Shown here: positions 26,815 to 35,777 of the stretch, one piece after another
Position numbering within the stretch: the first letter of the stretch is position 1
How the letters are laid out: each line of letters starts with the position of its first letter
Source of the DNA: Nitrospira sp.
GTDB lineage: Bacteria > Nitrospirota > Nitrospiria > Nitrospirales > Nitrospiraceae
Reading direction: 5' to 3'
DNA: 64,000 nucleotides
Assembly (NCBI GenBank): GCA_015709715.1
Contig: CP054184.1
Location: 310,001-374,000 of the forward strand
The notes under the pieces: generated by a model
Databases searched by the model: none
What the model was told of the DNA's origin: nothing
Seen by the model: only the letters and a program-made list of their open reading frames with translations
Position numbers and translations under genes: made by a program

Positions 26815-27668
26815 TTACACCACGGCCAAGGTTGTTGAGTCCTGTGCCCGATAGGCCCCGGCTTGATGGTTACGAATGAACTCCTGGGGTGTCACATCTC
26901 CGATCGCACTATGGGTCCGTTCTTCGTTGTATTCTCACCGCCACGCTTCAATCACGAGCTGGGCTTCCTGCAGGGTCAGAAACCAATGCTCGTTGAGACA
27001 TTCATCGCGAAACTTGCCGTTGAAGCTCTCGACAAAGGCGTTTTGCACCTCCCGGGTGAATAAAGCGGAGCTGCACGCCGTGCTGTGCCGCCCAGGCATC
27101 CAGCGCGGTCCCTGCGAATTCGGGGCCGTTATCCAGGGCGTTTCGGGCAGCGGGCGAGTCAGAAACAGCCGATCGAAAATCCGACACACCCGTGCCCCAC
27201 CGATCGACACATCGACCTCAATCACGGGGACCTCTTTGGAGCAGAGATCGGTCATCGTCAAACACTTGTACCGCCGGCCCGTCACCAACCGGTCATGCAC
27301 AAAATCCAAGGCGTAACAGCGCCCTGGCTGCGTGGGCCGCGGGAGCGCGACGCGGGGGACGGCCGTGAGCTTCTTCCGCCGGCGTCGCCGTAACGACAGC
27401 CCTTCGTCGCGATAATAGATCCGTTCCACTTTCTTATGGTTCACGCGCCAGCCCTCCCGCCGTAAGCGCACGTAGATCCGGGGACAGCCATACCGCCGTT
27501 TATGCTCGGCAATCTCCCGGACCCGGGTTCGCAACGCCTCATCCTCATGGCGTCGATGGCGATACCGGAGCGTCTGGCGATCGAGGGCTAGGAGCCGGCA
27601 CACCCGTCGCTGACTGAGCCCAAAGCGCTCGGTGCTCCACTGAGCTGCCGCTCGCTTCGCCTTGGGCC
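26815..27668 (-). pseudogene. IS407-type transposase OrfB, inactivated
   Basis: In the -1 frame after orfA the product reads KLVGPKAKRAAAQWSTERFG, then VCRLLALDRQTLRYR and the integrase core with first Asp in YALDFVHDRL. Around 27145 the frame is lost: LDNGPEFAGTALDAWAAQHG with the second Asp lies in a different frame, and the original frame returns before VQNAFVESFNGKFRDECLN (third acidic residue). A TGA at 26935-26937 then replaces an Arg-type codon, after which EYNEERTHSAIGDVTPQEFI continues in frame to TAA at 26815. Two compensating indels and one nonsense change make it non-functional. Confidence 0.88.
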
Positions 27669-27935
27669 CTACCAGTTTTTTGCGGTGATCGCTTTCAACG
27701 CTTGGATGTCCAGCGCTTGGTCCGCCACCATCTGTTTGAGCCGCCGGTTTTCGTCTTCCAGTTGGCGGAGCCTCTGCACATCACTCACTTCGAGCCCGGC
27801 ATATTTCGCCCGCCACTTATAAAAGGTGGCATCCGAGATCCCGTGTTTGCGGCAGAGCTCTGGGACCCCAATGCCCGCCTGGGCGTCTTTGAGTACCGCA
27901 ATGATCTGTTCTTCCGTGTGCCGTTTCCGTGTCAT
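27669..27935 (-). CDS. IS407-type transposase OrfA (HTH), with -1 slippery site
   Basis: 88 aa, MTRKRHTEEQIIAVLKDAQA, with HTH GIGVPELCRKHGISDATFYK and leucine-zipper-like LRQLEDENRRLKQMVADQAL, typical of the IS407 subgroup. The end reads GCAAAAAACTGG (A6 at 27676-27681 on the complementary strand), where a -1 slip before the TAG would fuse OrfA to OrfB, the usual expression route for this subgroup. OrfA itself looks undamaged, but without a working OrfB the element cannot move by itself. Confidence 0.9.
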   Translation of the reverse strand: MTRKRHTEEQIIAVLKDAQAGIGVPELCRKHGISDATFYKWRAKYAGLEVSDVQRLRQLEDENRRLKQMVADQALDIQALKAITAKNW

Positions 27936-29822
27936 GGCCCCCTCCTGTAGGGCCCATCTCAACACAGGGCAACTTCCAAACCAATGGTCTAGTTTTCGGG
28001 GGGAAGGTCAGGATTACCTGATCCAGGCTGGTTATGAGTTTCAGAAAGTCCAGCAGGATCATGAACGGCTTCTCCAGGGCAAGGAACTCTTCGACAAGAA
28101 CATCGCTAACTTGCTGGATAATGCGCAGAACAACAACAGGCGTTACGAGATTCTGTCTGGACTGAAAGATTACGCTATTCCTAATTACGACGACCTGCCG
28201 GCTGCCTACGAGGGATTGAAAGGTCCTTTGTTGAAGGCAGTCGAAGCCGCACGCACCACGGATCCCGTTCCGATAGAAACATCCTACGGAAATATGGAGG
28301 GCTACAAAGCCGATGCGGTAACCAAGCTTGTCGTCGAGATCGTTGGGAGTCTACGCTACGCCGACATTGTTGGAACTCTGCAATTGCTTATCGATATCTA
28401 TCGGGGCGAGCTAAGTGAAGATATTCGCCAGCAAATTGTGAACGCCGTCAAGAAACTGGCCGAGTACAACATCGACGCCTACAATCGGGTAGGCCCTATA
28501 CTCCAGATGGCACTGGTGGATCACCTGGCCGGCATGAACGATGCGGAGTTGGACAATATTCGGCCCATCGCTCTTACAGTCTGGGCTGAAGTAGTTAAAT
28601 CAGATATTGCCGGCACGAATTGGAATGCAGACTCCGTAGTCTTGAGCAGGGGAGCTGTGCCCGTATCCGATCAGCTCATGGAGGTGCGCGACAAGGCGAT
28701 CAAAGCTCTTTTTGCAGCCTATGATCGATCGACCGACGATGCGCAGAAGCGCGCAGTTCTTTCAGCTCTGGACGCCGCTACACGGACCCCCAATCACGCG
28801 CACTACTCCAACCCACTTCAGGTCACTACGCTCAGGGATGCAACACGCATTGTCGACTTCGTGACAGAACGCATTAAGACTGCGAGTTACGAGATCCTGC
28901 AGCACTTAGAGCACCGATTCTTCTACGACTTTATGCGGGCGAAGGAGCTTACCGTCGACCCGGAAAATCGGTTCGGTTGTCAGGCTGAAGCAGAGGCGCT
29001 CGCTTGCGCCATCGTTAAGTTTCGCGACGCAATCAACGCTGATGAGCAGCTTGTTCGATACAAGGCTCTGGTAGGGTTTGAGTCTGTCTACCCCGGTCAC
29101 TGGACAGGCGAGAAGTTCGACTACAACGGGAGCGACGAATATCGGCGCAGGGAAACCGAGCGCTACATTGACGAGATCAATGCGGCGAACGAGAGCGATT
29201 GGTTCGACCTGCTTGCGCGTTGCGCGGAAACCAGGTCGAATGACCTTGCTACCTTCCCGGTTTTTGGAGAATTCATCCGCAAGTTGGGTGAGCGCAAGCC
29301 CGAAATAGCCAGCCGGTTCCTGACAGAGGCTTCGGACAACCTCCGCAACTTCCTTCCCAGCTTTCTCAACGGTCTGGCCCTGAGCGGCCGGTCCGATATC
29401 TATGACCGGATCTTAGAGACGGAGCTTGGGTCCCACCGGCGTGGTCACTGGCGAATGGGGCCTTGCGGAAGCCTATCGTGCAAGGAAGCAAGCACTGAAG
29501 GAATGGCTGACCGACGAACGGGAACCGGTCAAAGCGTTCGCGGAAGACGAAATCGCCCGGCTCGACCGCGTGATAGCGGCAGAACTGCGCCGTGCTGAGA
29601 CCCGAAAGGAAATGCGAATTAGGGATTATGACGATGACAACGGGAAGTCAGACGACGATCTGGGGAAGGAAGGCGAACCGGTAGTCCGATAATTTCCTGA
29701 GCCATCGCGGTCCCTAAATTCGGGAATGCTCCCTTCCCAGAAGCACCAAGATGCCGTGGCCCTGCCGCCGTGTCTTTCAGCTGGCCGAACGGAGCGGGAA
29801 GGCCGTCTGGCCACCCATCCCA

Positions 29823-30340
29823 ACCGTGCCGGTGAACAATGTTCGGACGGGGTTTTTGGAAGAAGATGAGTTCCGGCTCCTGCTCTAGCCTCTTCCTGAG
29901 GACCTCAAACCATCGTCATCTTCGCCTACCACACGGGCTGGCGCATCCGAAGCGAAGTCATACCCCTGACATGGCGGCAAGTGGACCTGCATTCTGGAAT
30001 CGTCCGCTTGGAACCCGGCACGACCAAGAACGATGAAGGTCGTCAGGTCCCGTTCGGGCACCTCGAAGAACTGGACCCAATAATGTGGCAGCAACGCCAA
30101 TAAAGGCCTGGAGAATCACCTGTAAGGCGGGCGGCAGGCATCGTGGGACGAATCCCGCATGAGTTCCGGCGCACCGCCGTGAGGAATCTGAAGCGGGCCG
30201 GAGTCTCCCGCTCAGCGGCGATGAAGCTCACCGGTCATAAAACGGAAAGCGTCTATCGCCGCTACGCTATCGTGTCCGAAGCCGATTTGTCAGAAGGAGT
30301 GCTCAAACTCGCGAGGTTTAGGAGGCGCGTAAGTTGTTGA
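29823..30340 (+). pseudogene. Tyrosine recombinase (phage-type integrase) remnant
   Basis: Fragments of one integrase catalytic domain in several frames: NNVRTGFLEEDEFRLLL then a TAG; after a shift IVIFAYHTGWRIRSEVIPLT (first catalytic Arg) through LEPGTTKNDEGRQVPF and a TAA near 30103; then GRIPHEFRRTAVRNLKRAG (HxxR) and MKLTGHKTESVYRRYAIVSE (second His and the Tyr). Part of the middle is deleted. The end lies directly against the 3' end of tRNA-Leu, the classical arrangement for an element integrated at a tRNA gene. Non-functional. Confidence 0.85.
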
Positions 30341-30341
30341 T

Positions 30342-30350
30342 ATTGGTGCC
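30342..30350 (+). repeat. tRNA-Leu side of the att-like direct repeat
   Basis: ATTGGTGCC spanning the CCA end of tRNA-Leu; matches 26297-26305. If real, this is the right attachment edge of the decayed element and the integrase remnant sits just inside it. Confidence 0.35.
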
Positions 30351-30433
30351 CGAGACCGGAATCGAACCGGTACGGGCCTTTTGGGCCCGAGGGATTTTAA
30401 GTCCCTTGCGTCTGCCAATTTCGCCACTCGGGC
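30344..30433 (-). tRNA. tRNA-Leu (anticodon TAA)
   Basis: Class II tRNA on the minus strand: acceptor GCCCGAG pairs with CTCGGGC; anticodon stem GGGAC-TTAAAAT-CCC region gives loop CTTAAAA, anticodon TAA (reads TTA); long variable arm CGGGCC...GGCCCG; T arm CCGGTTCGATTCCGG; discriminator A and encoded CCA at 30344-30346. 90 nt including CCA. Confidence 0.96.
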
Positions 30434-30517
30434 AGCGAACGCACGCGGGGCGAAATCTAACATCGGGGTCCTGGGGGGTCAAGCCGCCGGAACGCCTTGA
30501 CCGTCTCAGAACGCAAA

Positions 30518-30543
30518 CGGCCTGTCCCCCGCGAGACAGGCCG
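30518..30543 (-). terminator. Terminator hairpin downstream of the YtxH gene
   Basis: Nine-bp stem CGGCCTGTC / GACAGGCCG with an 8-nt loop; on the minus strand it is followed by TTTGCGTT. It is 40 bp past the YtxH stop. Confidence 0.6.
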
Positions 30544-30582
30544 ATGCGTCGCACTTCTCCTGAGCCTATTGAGCCGAACGTG

Positions 30583-30843
30583 TTAGGCGGCTTGGCCCAT
30601 CGGTTTCTGCTCATCCTTCTTGACCAAGGCCTTGCTCCGTTCCATCACGTTGGAGACCCCGGTCTTCACCGACCGGCCGAAACGCGTCGCCTGCACCTGG
30701 GCACGTTTGGCATACCGTGCCACATCGCGCCTCGTCTCGGCACCCGTCTTCGGTGCGAACAGCAGGCCCAAGGCCGCCCCCACGACCGCGCCGCCGCCGA
30801 TGATCGCCGCAATCTTCGCTGCCTCACGCCCCTTGGTAGACAT
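30583..30843 (-). CDS. YtxH domain protein
   Basis: 86 residues starting MSTKGREAAKIAAI. The YtxH motif is clear: a glycine-rich membrane helix GGGAVVGAALGLLFAPKTGA (about 15-34) with the conserved FAPKTG, then a basic amphipathic helix (RRDVARYAKRAQVQATR). YtxH proteins are small membrane-associated, stress-linked proteins of unknown biochemical role. The upstream in-frame ATG (30870) is less likely because GGGGAGGAA sits before the ATG at 30843. Monocistronic, with a terminator hairpin downstream. Confidence 0.9.
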   Translation of the reverse strand: MSTKGREAAKIAAIIGGGAVVGAALGLLFAPKTGAETRRDVARYAKRAQVQATRFGRSVKTGVSNVMERSKALVKKDEQKPMGQAA

Positions 30844-31168
30844 CGTGATTCCTCCCCTTTTGTGTAACAAGGTTAACTGTCCACTGTCCTCCGGCGAGAG
30901 CTATTCAGGAAGAGAGCATCAACCATGCCACATCGCGCTCATGAAAATGTGGCCAAAATATTTCGCTTTGCACGGCTGCATTAGTCGGGTCTCATAAACG
31001 GTGCTGTTTTGTGAACATTGTTTAGCGACAACCGTTTCAGAAAAGCGACAGCTGCGGGCTCTTCAACTGGACGCCTCACAGGATCGGCGAGTGCGCATAA
31101 CCCAAGGCACCGCGCCTTGCAATGCCGGCCGCGCTCACATAAGATCGCGAAAATTTGTGGAGTCTCCC

Positions 31169-32005
31169 ATGCTGTCTTGGTTCCGCACCATCCCCTATCC
31201 CGACATCGACCCCGTCTTTCTCCGGCTGGGGCCCCTGCAGTTCCGGTGGTACGGCCTGATGTATTTGATCGGCCTCACGCTGGCCTACTTCATCATCCTT
31301 GCGCGGGCGCGGGCGCAGAAGCTCCCGATGGATAAGGATCAGGTCTACGACATGATCGTCTACGCCGCGGTGGGAGTCTTCGCCGGGGGGCGGCTAGGCT
31401 ACGTGTTGTTCTACAACCTGTCCTATTACCTGGAGAATCCGCTCAAGATCTTTGCGGTGTGGGAAGGCGGCATGTCGTTTCATGGCGGCTTGATCGGGAC
31501 CATCATCGCCCTGGTACTCTTCGCCAGGCGGCAGGGTATCACCATTCTGACCATTGCCGACCTCGCTGCCGGTGTGACCCCGGTTGGTCTCGGGCTGGGG
31601 CGAATCGGCAACTTTATCAACGGCGAACTTTACGGCAGGCCCACCGACGTGGACTGGTGCATGGTCTTTCCCGCAGGCGGGCCGGCTTGCCGCCATCCCT
31701 CGCAACTCTATGAATCGCTCCTGGAAGGACTCCTGCTCTTCACCGTCCTCTGGCTGCTGACGCGTCGGCTGCCGCCGCCGGGCACGATCTTCGGGGCGTT
31801 TTTGGTGGGCTACGGCCTCTGCCGGATCGTAGTCGAGTTTTTCCGCGAGCCGGATGCGCAGATCGGCTTTCTGTTCGGCTCGATCTCGATGGGGCAGCTG
31901 CTGAGCCTGCCCATGATCGTGGCCGGGACGGTCATTCTGGCCGTCGCCTTTCAACGCAAGAAACCGTTCCGCAGCGAGACTGCTACCGGGGAGAGGCGTC
32001 CATGA
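31169..32005 (+). CDS. lgt: Prolipoprotein diacylglyceryl transferase Lgt
   Basis: 278-aa inner-membrane enzyme that transfers diacylglycerol from phosphatidylglycerol to the lipobox Cys, first step of lipoprotein maturation. About seven TM helices; signature GRIGNFINGELYGRPTD (with the essential Arg/Asn/Glu), the H-G-G segment GGMSFHGGLIGT, and RHPSQLYESLLEG near 190. The frame is open from 31001 but ATG at 31169 gives the family N-terminus (FRTIPYPDIDPVFLRLGPL) and GTGGAG precedes it. The many lipoproteins in this window are its substrates. The 3' end overlaps the convergent TPR lipoprotein gene by 23 bp. Confidence 0.97.
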   Translation: MLSWFRTIPYPDIDPVFLRLGPLQFRWYGLMYLIGLTLAYFIILARARAQKLPMDKDQVYDMIVYAAVGVFAGGRLGYVLFYNLSYYLENPLKIFAVWEGGMSFHGGLIGTIIALVLFARRQGITILTIADLAAGVTPVGLGLGRIGNFINGELYGRPTDVDWCMVFPAGGPACRHPSQLYESLLEGLLLFTVLWLLTRRLPPPGTIFGAFLVGYGLCRIVVEFFREPDAQIGFLFGSISMGQLLSLPMIVAGTVILAVAFQRKKPFRSETATGERRP

Positions 32006-32387
32006 AGGACTTCTTCTTGAGTTCGAGGTCTCCGTCATACTTTCGCAGCGGCGGGGCGTTCCAAATCACCTTATTTCCAGGAGCCAGGTTCGCCGCCGCG
32101 ACATAGTGTTTGCGCGCTTCGACCTTGTCGCCCTGACGCTCCAGCACCAAGGCGAGATTGTAATGGGCTTCGGCCAACGCGGGATCGGCCTGAATGGTCG
32201 CCAGGTACACCCGCTTGGCTCCTTCCCAATCCGCTTGCGCGAAGAGTTGGTTGCCTTCCTCCAATTGCTGCCCGATCACCGCCGCGGTGCCCACCGGCGC
32301 ACGCAGTGTCTGCACCTGGGAGGTCCGGCCTCCCGCACAGCCGACCGTCAAGGTCGCCGCAGCCACCATCCACACGAGAGCCTTCAT
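31983..32387 (-). CDS. Small TPR lipoprotein
   Basis: 134 residues: MKALVWMVAAATLTVGCAGG is a typical lipoprotein signal with the Cys near residue 17. The body has two TPR units, AQADWEGAKRVYLATIQADP and AEAHYNLALVLERQGDKVEA, then a third partial unit KHYVAAANLAPGN, so it likely binds a protein partner at the outer or inner membrane. GGAAGGA precedes the ATG at 32387. It lies 33 bp downstream of the AddA-like gene in the same direction and may be cotranscribed, though no functional link is evident. Confidence 0.85.
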   Translation of the reverse strand: MKALVWMVAAATLTVGCAGGRTSQVQTLRAPVGTAAVIGQQLEEGNQLFAQADWEGAKRVYLATIQADPALAEAHYNLALVLERQGDKVEARKHYVAAANLAPGNKVIWNAPPLRKYDGDLELKKKSFMDASPR

Positions 32388-32420
32388 CCTTCCTTCCTCC
32401 TCACGTGACCCATCCTCCCA

Positions 32421-35400
32421 TTACCCCGGCACGATCAAGCCATGTCGCAGGAAGATGAACTCAAACCCTGCCACCGGTTCGCCAAGCGCCGTCTCGACCG
32501 CCCGGCGATAGAGGCGCGCCTGCTCTCGATAGAGCGCCGCCCGTGCCTCGACCTGATCGCGCGGAATCATATCCGTCTTGTAGTCGGCAATCCAGAGCCG
32601 ACCATCGAGGCGGTAGAGGACGTCGATCACCCCCTCCAGGATCTGCCGGCCCTCGTTCCAGGGGATTAGGAACGGCACCTCCCGCCCCACCAGCGTGGCG
32701 CGCTGAAGGCGTTCGTAGGCCGGTGAATCGATGAAGGTGGCGAGGATCGTACGTACCGCTTCCGCCTCCGGCAGGAGCGGAGGCTGATCGAGCTGGGCCA
32801 GCTGCCGGGCAGGATCACCGGCGAAATCCCAATGCTGCAGCAGACGATGGACGAGCGTGCCGACCGCTTTGCCCGACACTGCCTCTTCACGACTGCGTGG
32901 CACCCCCTTCACTGGAACGGTAAGTTTCTCGATGAAGTCGGACGGCGAAACCACCAGCGCTTCCGACCGTCGTTCAGCCCAGACACGATCACGCTCCGCC
33001 CAGCGATCCATGAGAATCTGGTCGACGACTCCCGGCTCCCATTCGGCTGAGCGAGGCCTCTGCCGCGCCGGCGGACCGTCTTCGCCTGGTACCACCACCT
33101 GCCGGAAGGCACCCTGCCCCACCGACAGCGCATCCTGATCAGCCAGCCCCAACTCCGAGCCGACAGCCCGTTCCAGGAGATCGAGCAACGCGCCGCGCAC
33201 CCGCCGCTTGGGCAGCGCCCCGGACAACACGAGGCGTTCACGCGCCCGCGTCATGCCGACATAGAACAGGCGCCGCCGCTCCGCCTGCTCACGCACCCGG
33301 GCCTTTTCGGCCACCAGCACGGCCCCGATGCTGCACCGGTCCCCAAACTCCACCCCCTGCACACCGGTGGACCAATCATGCCAAATCACCGGCCCAGCCG
33401 GCCCTCGCGACGCGCCGTCCCCGTGATGCAGCCCCGCGAGAATCACCACTGGAAACTCCAAACCCTTGGCCTTGTGAATGGTCAAGATTCGCACGGCATC
33501 CAGCGTATCCTCGGCCAGGGCACTCTCCGCCTCTTCAGGCTGCTCTTCCAGCCGAGTGATGAACAGCCCCACGAACTCCGTCAGCGAGAGGCCGGGACGA
33601 TCCGCCAGGTCCTCCGCCATCCGTCGAACCTTGAGCAGGTTCGCGACAGCCTGTTCGCCGTGGAGCGACGCTGCCGCAAGCTCCAGCAGGGGCAGCCGTT
33701 GAAACAGCAGATCGACCGCCTCCGGCAACGGCACCAGCGGAGCCTCGGTGTGCAACTGTGACAGAATCCGGTAGAGTCGCCCAATCGTTTCGGCTTGCGG
33801 ATGGTCCCAGCCGGAGAGCCGGTCGATCCGGCGGTAGTCCAAAGCGCCCCGTTCACGGAGTTCGAGGAGCTGTTGATCGGACAGGCCCCCGAGAGGTGCC
33901 CGCAGTATCCCCAGGAAGGCGACGCCGTCATGGGGATTCGCCACGCTGCGGAGAAGATTGACCAGGTCGATCACTTCCTGCCGGCAGTAGAAATGTTTTT
34001 CTCCATCGATCGTGAAGTCGATCCCCTGCCGGCGCAGAGACTCCAAATACGGTTCCGTCTGGGTCAATTTTCGAAACAGCAAGGCGATGTGGCCGGGCCG
34101 CAGACCGGACTCGGACCCTGCGGCACCCGCGCCTTCCTCAGCTTCCGTGAGCAGACGAGCGATCAGGAGCGCGACCTGCTCCGCCTCCACTCTCGTTGCA
34201 GCGGCGGAATCCAAGTCATCGTCCTGATCCGCCCTGACCAGACGCAATTCGACCCCTGCGTTGCGGAAGGGGCTGGTGCGGTTCGGTTGCACGGCCAAGG
34301 GGACGTTCGGCGGCTGGACCGAGGGCTGCGCCACGAGCAAGGCATCAAACACCCCGTTCACGACCTCCAGCACGGACTGGTGGCTGCGGAAATTCGTCGC
34401 CAACTCACAGCGCAACGCCCCGCCATCTTCCAATCGAGCGACCACATGGTCGAACGCCTCGATATCGGCGCGCCGAAAGGCATAGATCGACTGTTTCGGA
34501 TCCCCCACGATGAATAACTTCCCCTCTTCCAGCCGAGCCTCGCGCCAGGACGTGGCTTGCCGGCCGAGCTGTTCGGCCAGATAGAGCACGATTTCATATT
34601 GCACCGGATCGGTGTCTTGAAACTCATCGACCAAGAGGGCGCGGTATTCGCGTTTCAACTGTTCTCGGATGGACGGATGGTCGCGGAGCAATCCTCGGGC
34701 CTTGGCGAGCAATCCGTCAAAGGTGAGCCAACCTGAATTGCGAAACGACAGGCGTACCGCTTGCACGAAGGGCACGAGCACCTCGAGCACCTCCTCCATT
34801 ACCCCATGGTCGACGCTGAGCAGGCGCAGCGCCACCCGTTGGAGCGCCTTCACCTCGTCGAAGTCGTCGTCCGTCCATCCGGTCGGGGCAGTCCCCAGAT
34901 CCTTCTCCAGCGCCTCCCGGGCCTCCAACGACAGGGCCTCAGGGCCGGTCAATCCGCGATCCAGCAGCAGGCCATAGAGCTGCACGAGCGCGGCCAGCAT
35001 CGATTCGACCTTGCGCCGTTTGGGGCTGTCGTATCGAAGGAGCAGGGCCTCGGCCTGCCGGTGTTTCTGCGCGAACCAGTCCATCAGACCGACGCTGAGT
35101 TCTCCCTCTCTCACCTGCGCTGTCAATCCCTCCAGATCGATCAGGTCGTTGTGGAGGCCATAGGCCAGCTCATACAACTCCTGGAGCCGGAACGATTTGA
35201 GCAGGGTCCGCCAACGGGCATGGTCGCGTCCGGTCGCCCCCAATTCGCAATCCAGCCACAGATCCCACTCCATGGCGAAATGGTCGTCGAAGCGCGACCC
35301 GTCTTCATCGGTCTTGAACGTGGGCGCGACGCCCGCCTCGATGGGATAGAGCCGCAGGAGATGGGCGGCGAAGCTGTGCAGCGTCCCGATCTGCGCCTTG

Positions 35401-35777
35401 TCGAGATCACGCAAGGCCGTCTCGGCGCGCGCAACGATCTCATCGATCGTCCAGCCGTACCGCCGGCGGAGATCGGCAACCGACACCGCCCCTCCCCCCG
35501 CAGCCTCGCCCTCGCGATCCCGCTCGTTCACCAACGCGCGCAGCCGTTCCCGCAGCCGAACTTTCATTTCCGCGGCCGCCTTGTTGGTGAAGGTCAACGC
35601 GACGATCCTGGAGAGAGCCAGCGGATCGGGCCGCCGCATCAGCAAGTAGAGGAGCCGATTGACCAGCAGCGTGGTTTTTCCCGTGCCGGCTCCGGCGATG
35701 ACCACCACGTTCCGGTCGAAGGTCGTGGCCGCCGCCTCCCGCGCCTCTTGATCGGGAATGGAGAGCGGCTCACTCAC
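32421..35777 (-). CDS. addA: UvrD-family helicase/nuclease, AddA-like
   Basis: 1118-aa subunit of an AddAB-type double-strand-break resection enzyme. UvrD helicase motifs: Q/I GAGTGKTTLLVNRLLYLL (residues about 29-46), Ia LTFTNKAAAEMKVRLRERL, II LLVDEFQDTDPVQYE, III FIVGDPKQSIYAFRRADI, IV/V LTIHKAKGLEFPVVILAG and VI FYVGMTRARERLVLSG. The C-terminal PD-(D/E)XK nuclease is visible as LEGVIDVLYRL then IADYKTDMI. Its start overlaps the AddB-like gene by 8 bp. Together they would process broken ends for RecA. RecB is an alternative name, but pairing with an iron-staple nuclease favours AddA. Confidence 0.9.
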   Translation of the reverse strand: MSEPLSIPDQEAREAAATTFDRNVVVIAGAGTGKTTLLVNRLLYLLMRRPDPLALSRIVALTFTNKAAAEMKVRLRERLRALVNERDREGEAAGGGAVSVADLRRRYGWTIDEIVARAETALRDLDKAQIGTLHSFAAHLLRLYPIEAGVAPTFKTDEDGSRFDDHFAMEWDLWLDCELGATGRDHARWRTLLKSFRLQELYELAYGLHNDLIDLEGLTAQVREGELSVGLMDWFAQKHRQAEALLLRYDSPKRRKVESMLAALVQLYGLLLDRGLTGPEALSLEAREALEKDLGTAPTGWTDDDFDEVKALQRVALRLLSVDHGVMEEVLEVLVPFVQAVRLSFRNSGWLTFDGLLAKARGLLRDHPSIREQLKREYRALLVDEFQDTDPVQYEIVLYLAEQLGRQATSWREARLEEGKLFIVGDPKQSIYAFRRADIEAFDHVVARLEDGGALRCELATNFRSHQSVLEVVNGVFDALLVAQPSVQPPNVPLAVQPNRTSPFRNAGVELRLVRADQDDDLDSAAATRVEAEQVALLIARLLTEAEEGAGAAGSESGLRPGHIALLFRKLTQTEPYLESLRRQGIDFTIDGEKHFYCRQEVIDLVNLLRSVANPHDGVAFLGILRAPLGGLSDQQLLELRERGALDYRRIDRLSGWDHPQAETIGRLYRILSQLHTEAPLVPLPEAVDLLFQRLPLLELAAASLHGEQAVANLLKVRRMAEDLADRPGLSLTEFVGLFITRLEEQPEEAESALAEDTLDAVRILTIHKAKGLEFPVVILAGLHHGDGASRGPAGPVIWHDWSTGVQGVEFGDRCSIGAVLVAEKARVREQAERRRLFYVGMTRARERLVLSGALPKRRVRGALLDLLERAVGSELGLADQDALSVGQGAFRQVVVPGEDGPPARQRPRSAEWEPGVVDQILMDRWAERDRVWAERRSEALVVSPSDFIEKLTVPVKGVPRSREEAVSGKAVGTLVHRLLQHWDFAGDPARQLAQLDQPPLLPEAEAVRTILATFIDSPAYERLQRATLVGREVPFLIPWNEGRQILEGVIDVLYRLDGRLWIADYKTDMIPRDQVEARAALYREQARLYRRAVETALGEPVAGFEFIFLRHGLIVPG

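Larger units (their letters stand above)
26798..28010 (-). mobile_element. Degenerate IS3-family (IS407-type) element
   Basis: 1213 bp bounded by inverted repeats TGACCTTCCCCC (26798-26809) and its complement GGGGGAAGGTCA (27999-28010). It encodes orfA intact and orfB with indels and a stop. The 4-bp flanks differ (CGCT left, GGAT right), so no target duplication remains, which suggests a deletion next to the element. Confidence 0.9.
26372..29692 (+). pseudogene. Long RelA/SpoT-domain protein, broken by IS insertion, deletion and frameshift
   Basis: The first 142 codons (26372-26800) encode a RelA/SpoT-type nucleotidyltransferase start: helical lead, DLAGARLIFYTNN and the R-x-x-H motif in YRAVHYTVRL (synthetase YxSxH position). 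A degenerate IS407-type element follows. The frame resumes at about 28011 with DYLIQAGYEFQKV and continues for about 470 residues of helical, HEAT-like sequence with no known enzyme motif. Residues normally between these points in RelA/SpoT folds (the rest of the synthetase core) are missing. Near 29420 the frame shifts: the C-terminus GLAEAYRARKQALKEWLTDE to VVR (stop 29692) is in another frame. The gene is dead. Family members I recall are about 1,000 aa or more and sit in variable regions. A defence or stress role is speculation. Confidence 0.75.

Noticed and set aside
29839-30036. ORF across the integrase remnant in another frame
   Set aside because: The recognisable integrase motifs are in other frames; this one is a by-product of decay.
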